Shown one piece after another: positions 1 through 5,146 of a DNA stretch of 5,351 nt. The DNA is taken from the NCBI GenBank assembly GCA_003510825.1, contig DOKO01000382.1, forward strand, positions 597 through 5,947, written 5' to 3'. The stretch's first letter is position 1; every line of letters starts with the position of its first letter. The DNA is from Stenotrophomonas sp. GTDB taxonomy: Bacteria > Pseudomonadota > Gammaproteobacteria > Xanthomonadales > Xanthomonadaceae. A program made the translations under genes and the position numbers. The notes beneath the pieces are model-generated. The model saw nothing but the letters and a program-made list of their open reading frames with translations. It was not told where the DNA came from and ran no database searches.

Positions 1-91
1 GGCCAAGCAGACCACGCGCACGGTCGGCACCAAGCTGGGCAACCAGATCGTGCGTGGCATTCTTGGTGGCATATTCGGCGGCAAGCGCTGA
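1..91 (+). CDS. C-terminal end of a HerA-like / DUF853 (YjgR-type) ATPase, partial
   Basis: Only the last 29 codons and the TGA stop (89-91) are inside the window; the reading frame starts at base 2. The visible tail contains VGTKLGNQIVRGILGGIFGG, ending in KR. This resembles the extreme C-terminus of the DUF853 / helicase HerA-like family (E. coli YjgR), which typically ends in a 'GR-QIVRGVLGSLFG' type glycine-rich segment; this is recognition from memory. The family is a large P-loop NTPase of poorly defined role. None of the ATPase motifs lie in the window, so the call depends on this short tail. A strong hairpin follows 12 bases after the stop, and greB follows on the same strand 89 bases downstream. 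Confidence 0.6.
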   Translation, partial: AKQTTRTVGTKLGNQIVRGILGGIFGGKR

Positions 92-103
92 TCTTCCACT
101 GCC

Positions 104-141
104 GGGGTCGGATCCCTCCCGCCAGGGAGGGCTCTGACCCC
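104..141 (+). terminator. Hairpin of the GGGGTC...GACCCC repeat type, probable transcript-end structure
   Basis: Left arm GGGGTCGGATCCCTCCC (104-120), loop GCCA (121-124), right arm GGGAGGGCTCTGACCCC (125-141). The arms are complementary at 15 of 17 positions. It lies 12 bases after the stop of the upstream partial gene and 39 bases before the greB start. There is no long T run after it (TCCTCATAC follows), so it is not a textbook intrinsic terminator. It looks like the dispersed 'GGGGTCNGANCCC' hairpin that recurs between genes in Stenotrophomonas and Xanthomonas. Ending the upstream transcript or protecting its 3' end is an inference. Confidence 0.65.
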
Positions 142-180
142 TCCTCATACATCGCTCCCCTCGAAAAGAAGTCGTATTGC

Positions 181-687
181 ATGTCCCGCTGGCGTCCCCC
201 TGCAGAAAAGAGCACCGCCCTGATCACCGCCGCCGGCCACGCCCGGCTGAAAGCCGAGCTGGATGACCTGTGGCGCGTGCGCCGCCCCGACGTGGTGAAG
301 GCGCTGGCCGCGGCCGCCGCCGAAGGCGACCGCTCGGAAAATGCCGAGTACACCTACCGCAAGAAGCAGCTGGGCGAGATCGACCGCCGCGTGCGCTACC
401 TGACCAAGCGCCTGGAATCGCTGCGCGTGGTCGACACCACGCCGACCGATCCGCAGGCGGTGTTCTTCGGTGCGTGGGTGGAGCTGGAGAACGTGGACAG
501 TGGCGAGACCAGCCGCTACCGCATCGTCGGCCCGGACGAGACCGATGCAGGGCTGGGCTGGATCAGCATCGACTCGCCACTGGCGCGGGCGCTGCTGAAG
601 AAGCGCATCGACGATGAGTTCGCGGTGGAGCTGCCCGGTGGGCAGTTCACGTTTGCAGTGATCGGGGTGGAGTACGCAGCGCCGTAA
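181..687 (+). CDS. greB: Transcription elongation factor GreB
   Basis: A 168-residue protein, slightly longer than E. coli GreB (158) because of a short N-terminal extension. It matches the family along its length: an N-terminal coiled coil (about 15-90) with the tip motif GDRSENAEY (49-57), then the FKBP-like C-terminal domain with VFFGAWVELEN (94-104), RYRIVGPDE (112-120) and ISIDSPLARALLKK (128-141). D50 and E53 correspond to the acidic tip residues that reach through the RNA polymerase secondary channel and hold the catalytic magnesium, stimulating cleavage of backtracked RNA. The GDRSENA...YRKKQLGEIDRRVRYLTKRLE context and the IDSPLARALLKK stretch favour GreB over GreA. The ATG at 181 has only a weak purine-rich stretch (AAGAAG, 166-171) as ribosome site. 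Its stop (685-687) faces the convergent DUF3025 gene. Confidence 0.95.
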   Translation: MSRWRPPAEKSTALITAAGHARLKAELDDLWRVRRPDVVKALAAAAAEGDRSENAEYTYRKKQLGEIDRRVRYLTKRLESLRVVDTTPTDPQAVFFGAWVELENVDSGETSRYRIVGPDETDAGLGWISIDSPLARALLKKRIDDEFAVELPGGQFTFAVIGVEYAAP

Positions 688-688
688 C

Positions 689-705
689 GTCGACGGTCGG
701 TCGAC
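689..705. repeat. Short hairpin built from two GTCGAC hexamers
   Basis: GTCGAC (689-694) and GTCGAC (700-705) are separated by GGTCG and can form a 6-bp stem with a 5-base loop, starting one base after the greB stop codon. The second hexamer extended by one base (GTCGACT, 700-706) can alternatively pair with AGTCGAC (723-729) inside the neighbouring palindrome. It probably forms part of the greB 3' end; this role is inferred from position. Confidence 0.45.
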
Positions 706-717
706 TGCGCCGCTGTT

Positions 718-735
718 GGTAGAGTCGACTCTACC
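718..735. repeat. Perfect 18-bp palindrome with GGTAG heads (SMAG/REP-like), between convergent genes
   Basis: GGTAGAGTCGACTCTACC reads the same on both strands without any mismatch. The GGTAG ends match the head of the small palindromic (SMAG / GTAG-type REP) elements known from Stenotrophomonas maltophilia, and the same head occurs in the REP pair at 4411-4484. It lies in the 43-bp gap between the greB stop and the stop of the minus-strand DUF3025 gene and overlaps that stop codon: CTA at 731-733 is TAG on the minus strand. As RNA from either strand it could fold as a transcript end for both genes. Confidence 0.65.
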
Positions 736-1573
736 GAAGCAGAGGCAGCAGCAGCGGCGGCGGGTACTGGCGGCCGGGACGCAGCGGGCGGAAATAATCC
801 GCATTCCCGTAGAAGGCGGCATCCTGCACCTCGTGCCAGCCGGGAATACCGGCCAACGGCAGCGGCCGCAGCTGCAGCGGATCGCCCAGCACCCTGCCCT
901 CGTCGATGGCTCGGGTGACCGTCTCGATGCATCCCGCATCACCATCGCCCTGCACCACCACGCACTTGCCGACCAGCAGGCGCCCGGGCAGCAGCGCCTG
1001 CTCCATCAGCGCATGGCCGAACACGGCCACCACGGAAATATCGCCGTCGTGCCAGTGCGATGGAGCGAACAGTGCGCGCCAGTCATGCGCATCCCACGCA
1101 GCCAGCACGGCAGCATCGCGCACCTGCACGACCACGCCGGTTTCATCGAACTGGGTCAACGCGGCCTGTGCGCGGTTGCGCTGGCCGGGCGCCATCGCCG
1201 CGATGTGCCGGCACTGCTGCACATTGAGCGCACGCTTCAGCGGCAGCAGGCTGGCCCAGACCAGGGCGTTGAACAGGTCGTGCCAGTTGTCCGCGCGGGT
1301 CGCGAGGCGGCCCTGGGCAATGCGGTCTTCATAGTGCAGGCCATCGGCCAGCAGGGCCGCGTCCTGCGCGACCAGTTGCAGCCCAGGCAGGGCCAGCCGG
1401 GCATCGAGCGCAGCGACGGTCGGCCAACCCGGCCCCGCCAGCAGATCGGCAAAGCCGCGCACGCCATCAAACAGCGGATGCTCGAACACCCGCACATCGA
1501 CCGCCGCACGCAGCGGCGGGATGAAGCGGCGAGGGCCGCCTGCGTCGCCGCCGGCGGCCGTCGCTGCGGTCAC
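731..1573 (-). CDS. DUF3025 family protein of unknown function
   Basis: A 280-residue soluble protein with no signal peptide or membrane segment. Recognised as DUF3025 by the conserved block YEDRIAQGRLATRADNWHD (81-99) with FNALVW (101-106) directly after it, plus FDETGVVV (142-149), VFGHALMEQ (184-192) and LPLAGIPGWH (238-247). The family's biochemical role is not known to me. It starts with GTG (1573-1571), overlapping the rimO stop as GTGA, with AAGGTG just upstream as a plausible Shine-Dalgarno, so translation is probably coupled to rimO. No other ATG is near the N-terminus, and the conserved part begins around residue 17, so the start is reasonable but the first residues (MTAATAAGGDAGG) could be non-conserved. 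The TAG stop lies inside the GGTAG palindrome at 718-735. The conserved His, Asp and Glu residues suggest an enzyme, but this is speculation. Confidence 0.85.
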   Translation of the reverse strand: MTAATAAGGDAGGPRRFIPPLRAAVDVRVFEHPLFDGVRGFADLLAGPGWPTVAALDARLALPGLQLVAQDAALLADGLHYEDRIAQGRLATRADNWHDLFNALVWASLLPLKRALNVQQCRHIAAMAPGQRNRAQAALTQFDETGVVVQVRDAAVLAAWDAHDWRALFAPSHWHDGDISVVAVFGHALMEQALLPGRLLVGKCVVVQGDGDAGCIETVTRAIDEGRVLGDPLQLRPLPLAGIPGWHEVQDAAFYGNADYFRPLRPGRQYPPPLLLPLLR

Positions 1574-2931
1574 AGCACCTTGAGGTCGAACGCAGGGCGC
1601 GTGGCGCTGGCCAGCGCGTCACCGTACAGGTCGTGCTCGTCGCTCTCGGTGATCTCCACGTCGACGAACTCGCCCACGCGCAGCGGCACCTGGTCGGCGT
1701 TCTGGATGTGCACCAGGCCGTCGATCTCCGGCGCATCGGCCTTGGAACGGGCCACGGCGATATCGCCTTCGATGGCATCGACCAGGCACTGCTGCACGGT
1801 GCCGATCTTGGCTTCCAGGCGCGCGGCGGAAATCTGCGCCTGCTTCTCCATGAAGCGGGCCAGGCGCTCCTGCTTCACTTCTTCCGGCACGGCGTCGGGC
1901 AGGTCGTTGGCCGTGGCACCCTCGACCGGCGAATAGGCGAACGCGCCCACGCGGTCCAGCTGCGCTTCGTCCAGGAACGACAGCAGTTCTTCGAACTCGG
2001 CCTCGGTCTCGCCCGGGAAGCCGACGATGAAGGTCGAACGCACGGTGATGTCCGGGGCGATGCGGCGCCAGTTCTGCACGCGCTCGAGGGTCTTCTCGAC
2101 CGCGCCGGGGCGCTTCATCAGCCGCAGGATGCGCGGGCTGGCGTGCTGGAACGGGATGTCCAGGTACGGCAGGATGCGGTTCTCCGCCATCAGCGGCACC
2201 ACTTCGTCCACGTGCGGGTACGGGTAGACGTAGTGCATGCGCACCCAGGCATCGAGCTCGGACAGGCCTTCGCACAGCGCCTTCAGGCGGGTCTGGTAAG
2301 CCTTGTCGCGCCACATCTTCTCGGCGTACTTCACGTCCACGCCGTAGGCCGAGGTGTCCTGCGAAACCACCAGCAGCTCGCGCACGCCGCCGCGCACCAG
2401 GCGCTCGGCTTCGCGCAGCACCTCATCCACCGGGCGCGAAACCAGCTTGCCGCGCATCGACGGGATGATGCAGAAGCTGCACTTGTGGTTGCAGCCCTCG
2501 GAAATCTTCAGGTAGGCGTAGTGGCGCGGGGTCAGCTTGATGCCGTAGTCCGGCACCAGGTCCACGAAGGGATCGTGCTTGGGCGGCAGCGCGGCGTGCA
2601 CCGCCTCCATCACGCTCTGGTAGTCCTGCGGGCCGGACACCGCCAGCACGTTCGGGTACGCCTCGCGGATCTGCTCCGGGCGCTTGCCCAGGCAGCCGGT
2701 GACGATGACCTTGCCGTTCTGGTTCATCGCCTCGCCGATGGCGTCCAGCGACTCGGTCACCGCCGAATCGATGAAGCCGCAGGTGTTGACCACCACCACG
2801 TCGGCCGAATCGTAGGACGGGACGATGTCATAACCTTCCGAGCGGAGCTGGGTGAGGATGCGCTCGGAATCGACAAGGGCCTTCGGGCAGCCAAGGCTGA
2901 CGAAGCCGACTTTGGGGTTCAGCTGGGACAT
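1570..2931 (-). CDS. rimO: Ribosomal protein S12 methylthiotransferase RimO
   Basis: A 453-residue radical-SAM enzyme (E. coli RimO is 441) that adds a methylthio group to the conserved Asp (Asp89 in E. coli) of ribosomal protein S12. The N-terminal UPF0004 domain starts with KVGFVSLGCPKALVDSE (7-23) and carries C15, C51 and C80 for one [4Fe-4S] cluster. The radical-SAM domain has EGCNHKCSFC (145-154), with C147, C151 and C154 binding the second cluster. A C-terminal TRAM domain covers about 370-441. The GCPKALVDSE motif and PSMRGKLVSRP (157-167) point to RimO rather than the tRNA-modifying MiaB. The frame is open to 3153, but homology starts at the ATG at 2931-2929 and the extra 74 residues look like translated leader. 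No clear Shine-Dalgarno precedes this ATG. It shares a GTGA overlap with the downstream DUF3025 gene and is divergent from the hydrolase gene at 3137. Confidence 0.96.
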   Translation of the reverse strand: MSQLNPKVGFVSLGCPKALVDSERILTQLRSEGYDIVPSYDSADVVVVNTCGFIDSAVTESLDAIGEAMNQNGKVIVTGCLGKRPEQIREAYPNVLAVSGPQDYQSVMEAVHAALPPKHDPFVDLVPDYGIKLTPRHYAYLKISEGCNHKCSFCIIPSMRGKLVSRPVDEVLREAERLVRGGVRELLVVSQDTSAYGVDVKYAEKMWRDKAYQTRLKALCEGLSELDAWVRMHYVYPYPHVDEVVPLMAENRILPYLDIPFQHASPRILRLMKRPGAVEKTLERVQNWRRIAPDITVRSTFIVGFPGETEAEFEELLSFLDEAQLDRVGAFAYSPVEGATANDLPDAVPEEVKQERLARFMEKQAQISAARLEAKIGTVQQCLVDAIEGDIAVARSKADAPEIDGLVHIQNADQVPLRVGEFVDVEITESDEHDLYGDALASATRPAFDLKVL

Positions 2932-2946
2932 GGAAATCGCGGGACT

Positions 2947-2992
2947 CTGGGGGCCTGGGCCCCTGCCGGCATGGCAGGGGGACCTGGGGGCC
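2947..2992 (-). other. rimO leader hairpin flanked by 9-bp direct repeats
   Basis: CCCCTGCC (2960-2967) and GGCAGGGG (2973-2980) form a perfect 8-bp stem with a 5-base loop. Identical copies of CTGGGGGCC lie on both sides (2947-2955 and 2984-2992). On the minus strand this falls in the rimO 5' leader, ending about 28 bases before the start codon. I do not recognise it as a known riboswitch or ribosomal-protein operator. The hairpin is plain in the sequence; a regulatory role is an inference. Confidence 0.5.
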
Positions 2993-3010
2993 GGGGCCTG
3001 AAAGGGCGCC

Positions 3011-3016
3011 AGTATA
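3011..3016 (-). promoter_or_regulatory. Candidate -10 element of the rimO promoter
   Basis: Read on the minus strand, TATACT matches 5 of 6 positions of TATAAT and sits in GTTATACTGGCGCC. It lies about 80 bases upstream of the rimO ATG, leaving a leader of roughly 70 bases that contains the 2960-2980 hairpin. No good -35 box (TTGACA) is found at 16-18 bases spacing, so the call rests on the -10 box, AT-richness in a GC-rich gap, and position. Confidence 0.45.
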
Positions 3017-3123
3017 ACGGGGTTGGTGGCCGGGCTCTGAATGGCCAGCCGCCTGATCGCGCACAGCCGCTGACACGCCGCTAACCCGGCCAGCGTCGAC
3101 AATGCAGGCCTGTCCCCTGCAAC

Positions 3124-3128
3124 GAGGT
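3124..3128 (+). promoter_or_regulatory. Shine-Dalgarno site of the dienelactone hydrolase gene
   Basis: GAGGT lies 8 bases before the ATG at 3137 and fixes that start. I see no convincing sigma70 promoter upstream: CTGACA (3070-3075) and GACAAT (3098-3103) resemble -35 and -10 boxes but are 22 bases apart, which is too far for normal use. Confidence 0.6.
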
Positions 3129-3136
3129 ACCCGACG

Positions 3137-3808
3137 ATGTCCGAATGGATCACCCTGGATACGCATCATGGCCCGGTCCGCGCCTGGCAGGTCCTGCCCG
3201 AGGGCAAGCCGCGCGCGGCGCTGGTGGTCATACAGGAAATCTTCGGGGTCAACGCGCACATGCGCGGGGTGGCCGAGCGCTTCGCCGCAGAAGGCTACGC
3301 CGTGCTGGCACCGTCGTTCTTCGACCTGGTGGACGGCCCGGAATCCGACCCCGATGCCCTGCCCTACAGCCCCGAGGGCGTGAAGGACGGCCTGGAGCGG
3401 GTCAACACCCTGGGCATGGAAAAGGCGCTGGAAGTGGTCCGCGCCGCGGCGACGCGCCTGGCCCCCCATGGCAAGGTCGGCACCGTCGGCTACTGCTGGG
3501 GCGGCAGCGTGGCCCTGCTGGCGGCGATGCGCCTGGGCCTGCCCTCGGCCAGCTACTACGGCGGCCGCAACGTCAATTTCCTCGACGAAACGCCCAAGGC
3601 CCCGGTGATCTTCCACTTCGGCGCCCAGGACAAGAGCATCCCGCCGGAAGCCGTGCAGGCCCACCGCGAAAAGCTGCCGCAGATGGCCACCTACGTCTAT
3701 CCGGCCGACCACGCCTTCAACCGGGAGGTCGGACATGCGTATGATCCAGACAGCGCCGCCCTGGCGCTGCAACGCACCCTGGACTTCTTCACGGAGCATC
3801 TTGGATGA
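3137..3808 (+). CDS. Dienelactone hydrolase family protein (alpha/beta hydrolase)
   Basis: A 223-residue cytoplasmic alpha/beta hydrolase, near the usual length of the family (about 220-240). Visible motifs are VIQEIFGVNAHMRGVAERFA (31-50) with the conserved E34, the nucleophile elbow GYCWGG (118-123) with C120, the acid in FGAQDKSIP (161-169; D165), and the base in YPADHAFN (188-195; H192). This gives the Cys-Asp-His triad of carboxymethylenebutenolidase. Classical members open dienelactone to maleylacetate in chlorocatechol breakdown, but no catechol-pathway genes are nearby, so the true substrate is unknown and a general hydrolase role is as likely. The start has a good GAGGT site (3124-3128). 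It is divergent from rimO, and its TGA overlaps the ATG of the HIT gene (ATGA, 3805-3808), indicating an operon with coupled translation. Confidence 0.93.
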   Translation: MSEWITLDTHHGPVRAWQVLPEGKPRAALVVIQEIFGVNAHMRGVAERFAAEGYAVLAPSFFDLVDGPESDPDALPYSPEGVKDGLERVNTLGMEKALEVVRAAATRLAPHGKVGTVGYCWGGSVALLAAMRLGLPSASYYGGRNVNFLDETPKAPVIFHFGAQDKSIPPEAVQAHREKLPQMATYVYPADHAFNREVGHAYDPDSAALALQRTLDFFTEHLG

Positions 3809-4227
3809 GCGATTTCGAACTGGATTCACGCCTGGCCACCGACAGCGTCCTGGTAGCAGAAGGCCCGTTGTCGCAAGTGCGGTTGATGAACGACGAACGA
3901 TTCCCCTGGCTGGTGCTGGTGCCGCGCCTGGCCGGGATCACCGAATGGATCGAGCTGGACGGCGAGCAGCAGGACAAGCTGCGCACCGAACTCAACCGCG
4001 CCTGCAAGGCCCTGCACGGCACGGACGGGGTGGAGAAGATCAACATCGGCGCGCTGGGCAACATCGTGCGCCAGCTGCATTTCCACGTGATCGGCCGCCA
4101 CGACGGCGATCCTGCCTGGCCGGGCCCGGTCTGGGGCAGTGGGCCCGCGCACCGCTACGAGCCGGCCGCGCTGGACCAGCATGTCGCCTACTGGAAGGAA
4201 CGGCTAGGATATCCGGCCCACCCCTGA
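3805..4227 (+). CDS. HIT-domain (histidine triad) nucleotide-binding protein
   Basis: A 140-residue protein of the HIT superfamily of nucleotidyl hydrolases and transferases. The N-terminal strands include RFPWLVLVPRLAGITEWIEL (32-51). The triad region is KINIGALGNIVRQLHFHVIG (78-97). Aligned to the standard H-x-H-x-H-x-x pattern, the first His is replaced by Gln (Q90), while H92, the expected nucleophile, and H94 remain. A C-terminal segment with WPGPVWG (105-111) follows. Such proteins are often annotated as Ap4A-type or diadenosine polyphosphate hydrolases, but the substrate cannot be read from sequence. Its ATG overlaps the stop of the upstream hydrolase gene (ATGA), and GGAG at 3793-3796 gives a ribosome site 8 bases before the start. 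The small membrane-protein gene begins 15 bases after its stop, so the three are probably co-transcribed. Confidence 0.9.
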   Translation: MSDFELDSRLATDSVLVAEGPLSQVRLMNDERFPWLVLVPRLAGITEWIELDGEQQDKLRTELNRACKALHGTDGVEKINIGALGNIVRQLHFHVIGRHDGDPAWPGPVWGSGPAHRYEPAALDQHVAYWKERLGYPAHP

Positions 4228-4242
4228 GCCTTTGACGACCCG

Positions 4243-4410
4243 ATGCGCTTCAATCTCGTCGCCGCCATCCTGCTGATCCTGATCGGCTTGTTCATGCTCG
4301 CCAGCAACCTGGGCTGGACGCACCTGAACCTGTCCAAGCTGTTCCTGACCTGGTGGCCGGTCGGCCTGGTCGGCGTCGGCATCGCGATGCTGTTCGGACG
4401 CGGCAAATAA
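4243..4410 (+). CDS. Small two-helix membrane protein, LiaI/LiaF-like transmembrane (DUF5668-type)
   Basis: A 55-residue ORF with an ATG at 4243 and TAA at 4408-4410. It has a first hydrophobic helix LVAAILLILIGLFMLASNLG (5-24), a short linker (WTHLNLSKLF, 25-34), a second helix from about W37 to F51 (WWPVGLVGVGIAML), and a positively charged tail (GRGK). The pattern of a glycine-containing helix, 'NLGW', then 'WWPVGLVGVG' fits the LiaI-LiaF-like transmembrane repeat found in many tiny bacterial membrane proteins. Length and hydrophobic pattern support a real gene, though no clear Shine-Dalgarno is seen in the 15-base gap after the HIT gene, so it may depend on read-through translation. A REP unit starts on the base after its stop. 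The function is unknown. Confidence 0.75.
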   Translation: MRFNLVAAILLILIGLFMLASNLGWTHLNLSKLFLTWWPVGLVGVGIAMLFGRGK

Positions 4411-4484
4411 GGTAGCGCCGGGCCATGCCCGGCGAATACACCACGCGGCCCATACGAAAACGCCGGGCATGGCCCGGCGCTACC
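4411..4484. repeat. GTAG-type REP (SMAG) doublet in inverted orientation
   Basis: Two 24-bp units, 4411-4434 and 4461-4484, are exact reverse complements of each other, separated by 26 bases. Each has the GGTAG head followed by an imperfect-free hairpin: CGCCGGGC (4416-4423), loop CAT, GCCCGGCG (4427-4434), and the mirror image in the second unit. The outer ends are GGTAG and CTACC, so the pair can fold either as two small hairpins or one 24-bp stem. This is the layout of REP doublets mobilised in trans by REP-associated tyrosine transposases (RAYT), and the sequence is typical of Stenotrophomonas. It fills nearly all the 84-bp gap between the convergent membrane-protein and dcd genes, where it can serve as a two-way transcript end; that role is inferred. 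Confidence 0.85.
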
Positions 4485-4494
4485 GATAGGTTGC

Positions 4495-5067
4495 TCAGGT
4501 GCGCGGCAGGGTCACGCCGGTCTGGCCCTGGTACTTGCCGCCGCGGTCCTTGTACGAGGTCTCGCAGACGTCGTCAGCCGCGGCCTGGAAGAACAGCATC
4601 TGGGCCACGCCTTCGTTGGCGTAGATGCGCGCCGGCAGCGGCGTGGTGTTGCTGAATTCCAGGGTCACGTGGCCTTCCCACTCCGGTTCCAGCGGGGTCA
4701 CGTTGACGATGATGCCGCAGCGGGCATAGGTGCTCTTGCCCAGGCACACCACCAGGGTGTCGCGCGGGATGCGGAAGTACTCCACCGTGCGCGCCAGCGC
4801 GAAGCTGTTCGGCGGGATGATGCACTCATCACCGACGATGTCGACGAAGCTGCCCGGGTCGAAGTGCTTGGGGTCGACGATCGTGGAGTTGATGTTGGTG
4901 AACACCTTGAACTCGCGCGAGCAGCGCACGTCGTAACCATAGCTGGAGGTGCCGTAGCTGACGATGCGCTCGCCATTGGCGTGCTTCACCTGCCCGGCCT
5001 CGAACGGCTCGATCATGCCGTGCTGCTCGGACATACGGCGGATCCAACGGTCACTCTTGATGCTCAT
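4495..5067 (-). CDS. dcd: dCTP deaminase
   Basis: A 190-residue enzyme (E. coli Dcd is 193) that deaminates dCTP to dUTP, feeding dUMP and hence dTTP synthesis; it works as a homotrimer in the cytosol. Visible signatures are YGTSSYGYDVR (38-48), DPGSFVDI (70-77), the active-site segment LGKSTYARCGI (109-119) with S112 and R116, PEWEGHVTLEFSN (128-140) with the catalytic glutamate E137, and the C-terminal KYQGQTGVTLPR (178-189) that closes over the nucleotide. The dUTPase-like fold family is clear; a bifunctional dCTP deaminase/dUTPase cannot be fully excluded but nothing points to it. The ATG (5067-5065) has AGGA (complement of 5074-5077) as ribosome site 6 bases upstream. It lies 79 bases downstream of the mrp-type gene on the same strand and has its own candidate promoter. 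Confidence 0.96.
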   Translation of the reverse strand: MSIKSDRWIRRMSEQHGMIEPFEAGQVKHANGERIVSYGTSSYGYDVRCSREFKVFTNINSTIVDPKHFDPGSFVDIVGDECIIPPNSFALARTVEYFRIPRDTLVVCLGKSTYARCGIIVNVTPLEPEWEGHVTLEFSNTTPLPARIYANEGVAQMLFFQAAADDVCETSYKDRGGKYQGQTGVTLPRT

Positions 5068-5097
5068 GCTTTGTCCTGGGTACGAGGGGGCGCGTGG

Positions 5098-5106
5098 ATT
5101 CTAGCA
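5098..5106 (-). promoter_or_regulatory. Candidate extended -10 promoter element for dcd
   Basis: On the minus strand the sequence TGCTAGAAT combines a TGn extension with TAGAAT, a 5 of 6 match to TATAAT. It lies about 30 bases upstream of the dcd ATG, which would give a leader of roughly 25 bases. No good -35 box is visible, as is common with extended -10 promoters. It would let dcd be expressed apart from the upstream mrp-type gene. Confidence 0.5.
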
Positions 5107-5146
5107 GGGGGCCGGGCACGCACGCCGCAGCCCCGCAGGCCTGGCC

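Noticed and set aside
145..945. 266-codon minus-strand open frame opposite greB
   Set aside because: It runs antisense through all of greB and into the 3' end of the DUF3025 gene in another frame, so it is a shadow.
716..1936. 406-codon open frame on the plus strand opposite DUF3025 and the 3' part of rimO
   Set aside because: It crosses two real minus-strand genes, starts inside the GGTAG palindrome, and has no recognisable domain; it is a high-GC shadow.
1633..3084. 483-codon open frame on the plus strand opposite rimO
   Set aside because: It lies entirely antisense to rimO, whose Cys motifs and full-length homology are certain. Its His/Arg/Val/Leu-rich composition is what the complementary strand of a high-GC gene gives when stop codons are rare.
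3070..3103. CTGACA and GACAAT as a promoter for the dienelactone hydrolase gene
   Set aside because: The boxes are 22 bases apart, outside the usual 16-18 range, and the -10 match is only 4 of 6.
2932..3153. 74-residue N-terminal extension of rimO
   Set aside because: The frame is open, but the stretch has no homology to RimO, contains the candidate -10 element and leader hairpin, and would overlap the start of the divergent hydrolase gene.
2828..3829. 333-codon minus-strand open frame spanning rimO, the intergenic gap and the hydrolase gene
   Set aside because: It is antisense to the hydrolase with its intact catalytic motifs and out of frame with rimO; no domain is recognisable.
4411..4484. 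Possible CRISPR or attachment site from the repeated 24-bp units
   Set aside because: There are only two units, inverted rather than direct, each self-palindromic with a GGTAG head. That is a REP doublet; no cas genes, integrase or tRNA end is present.
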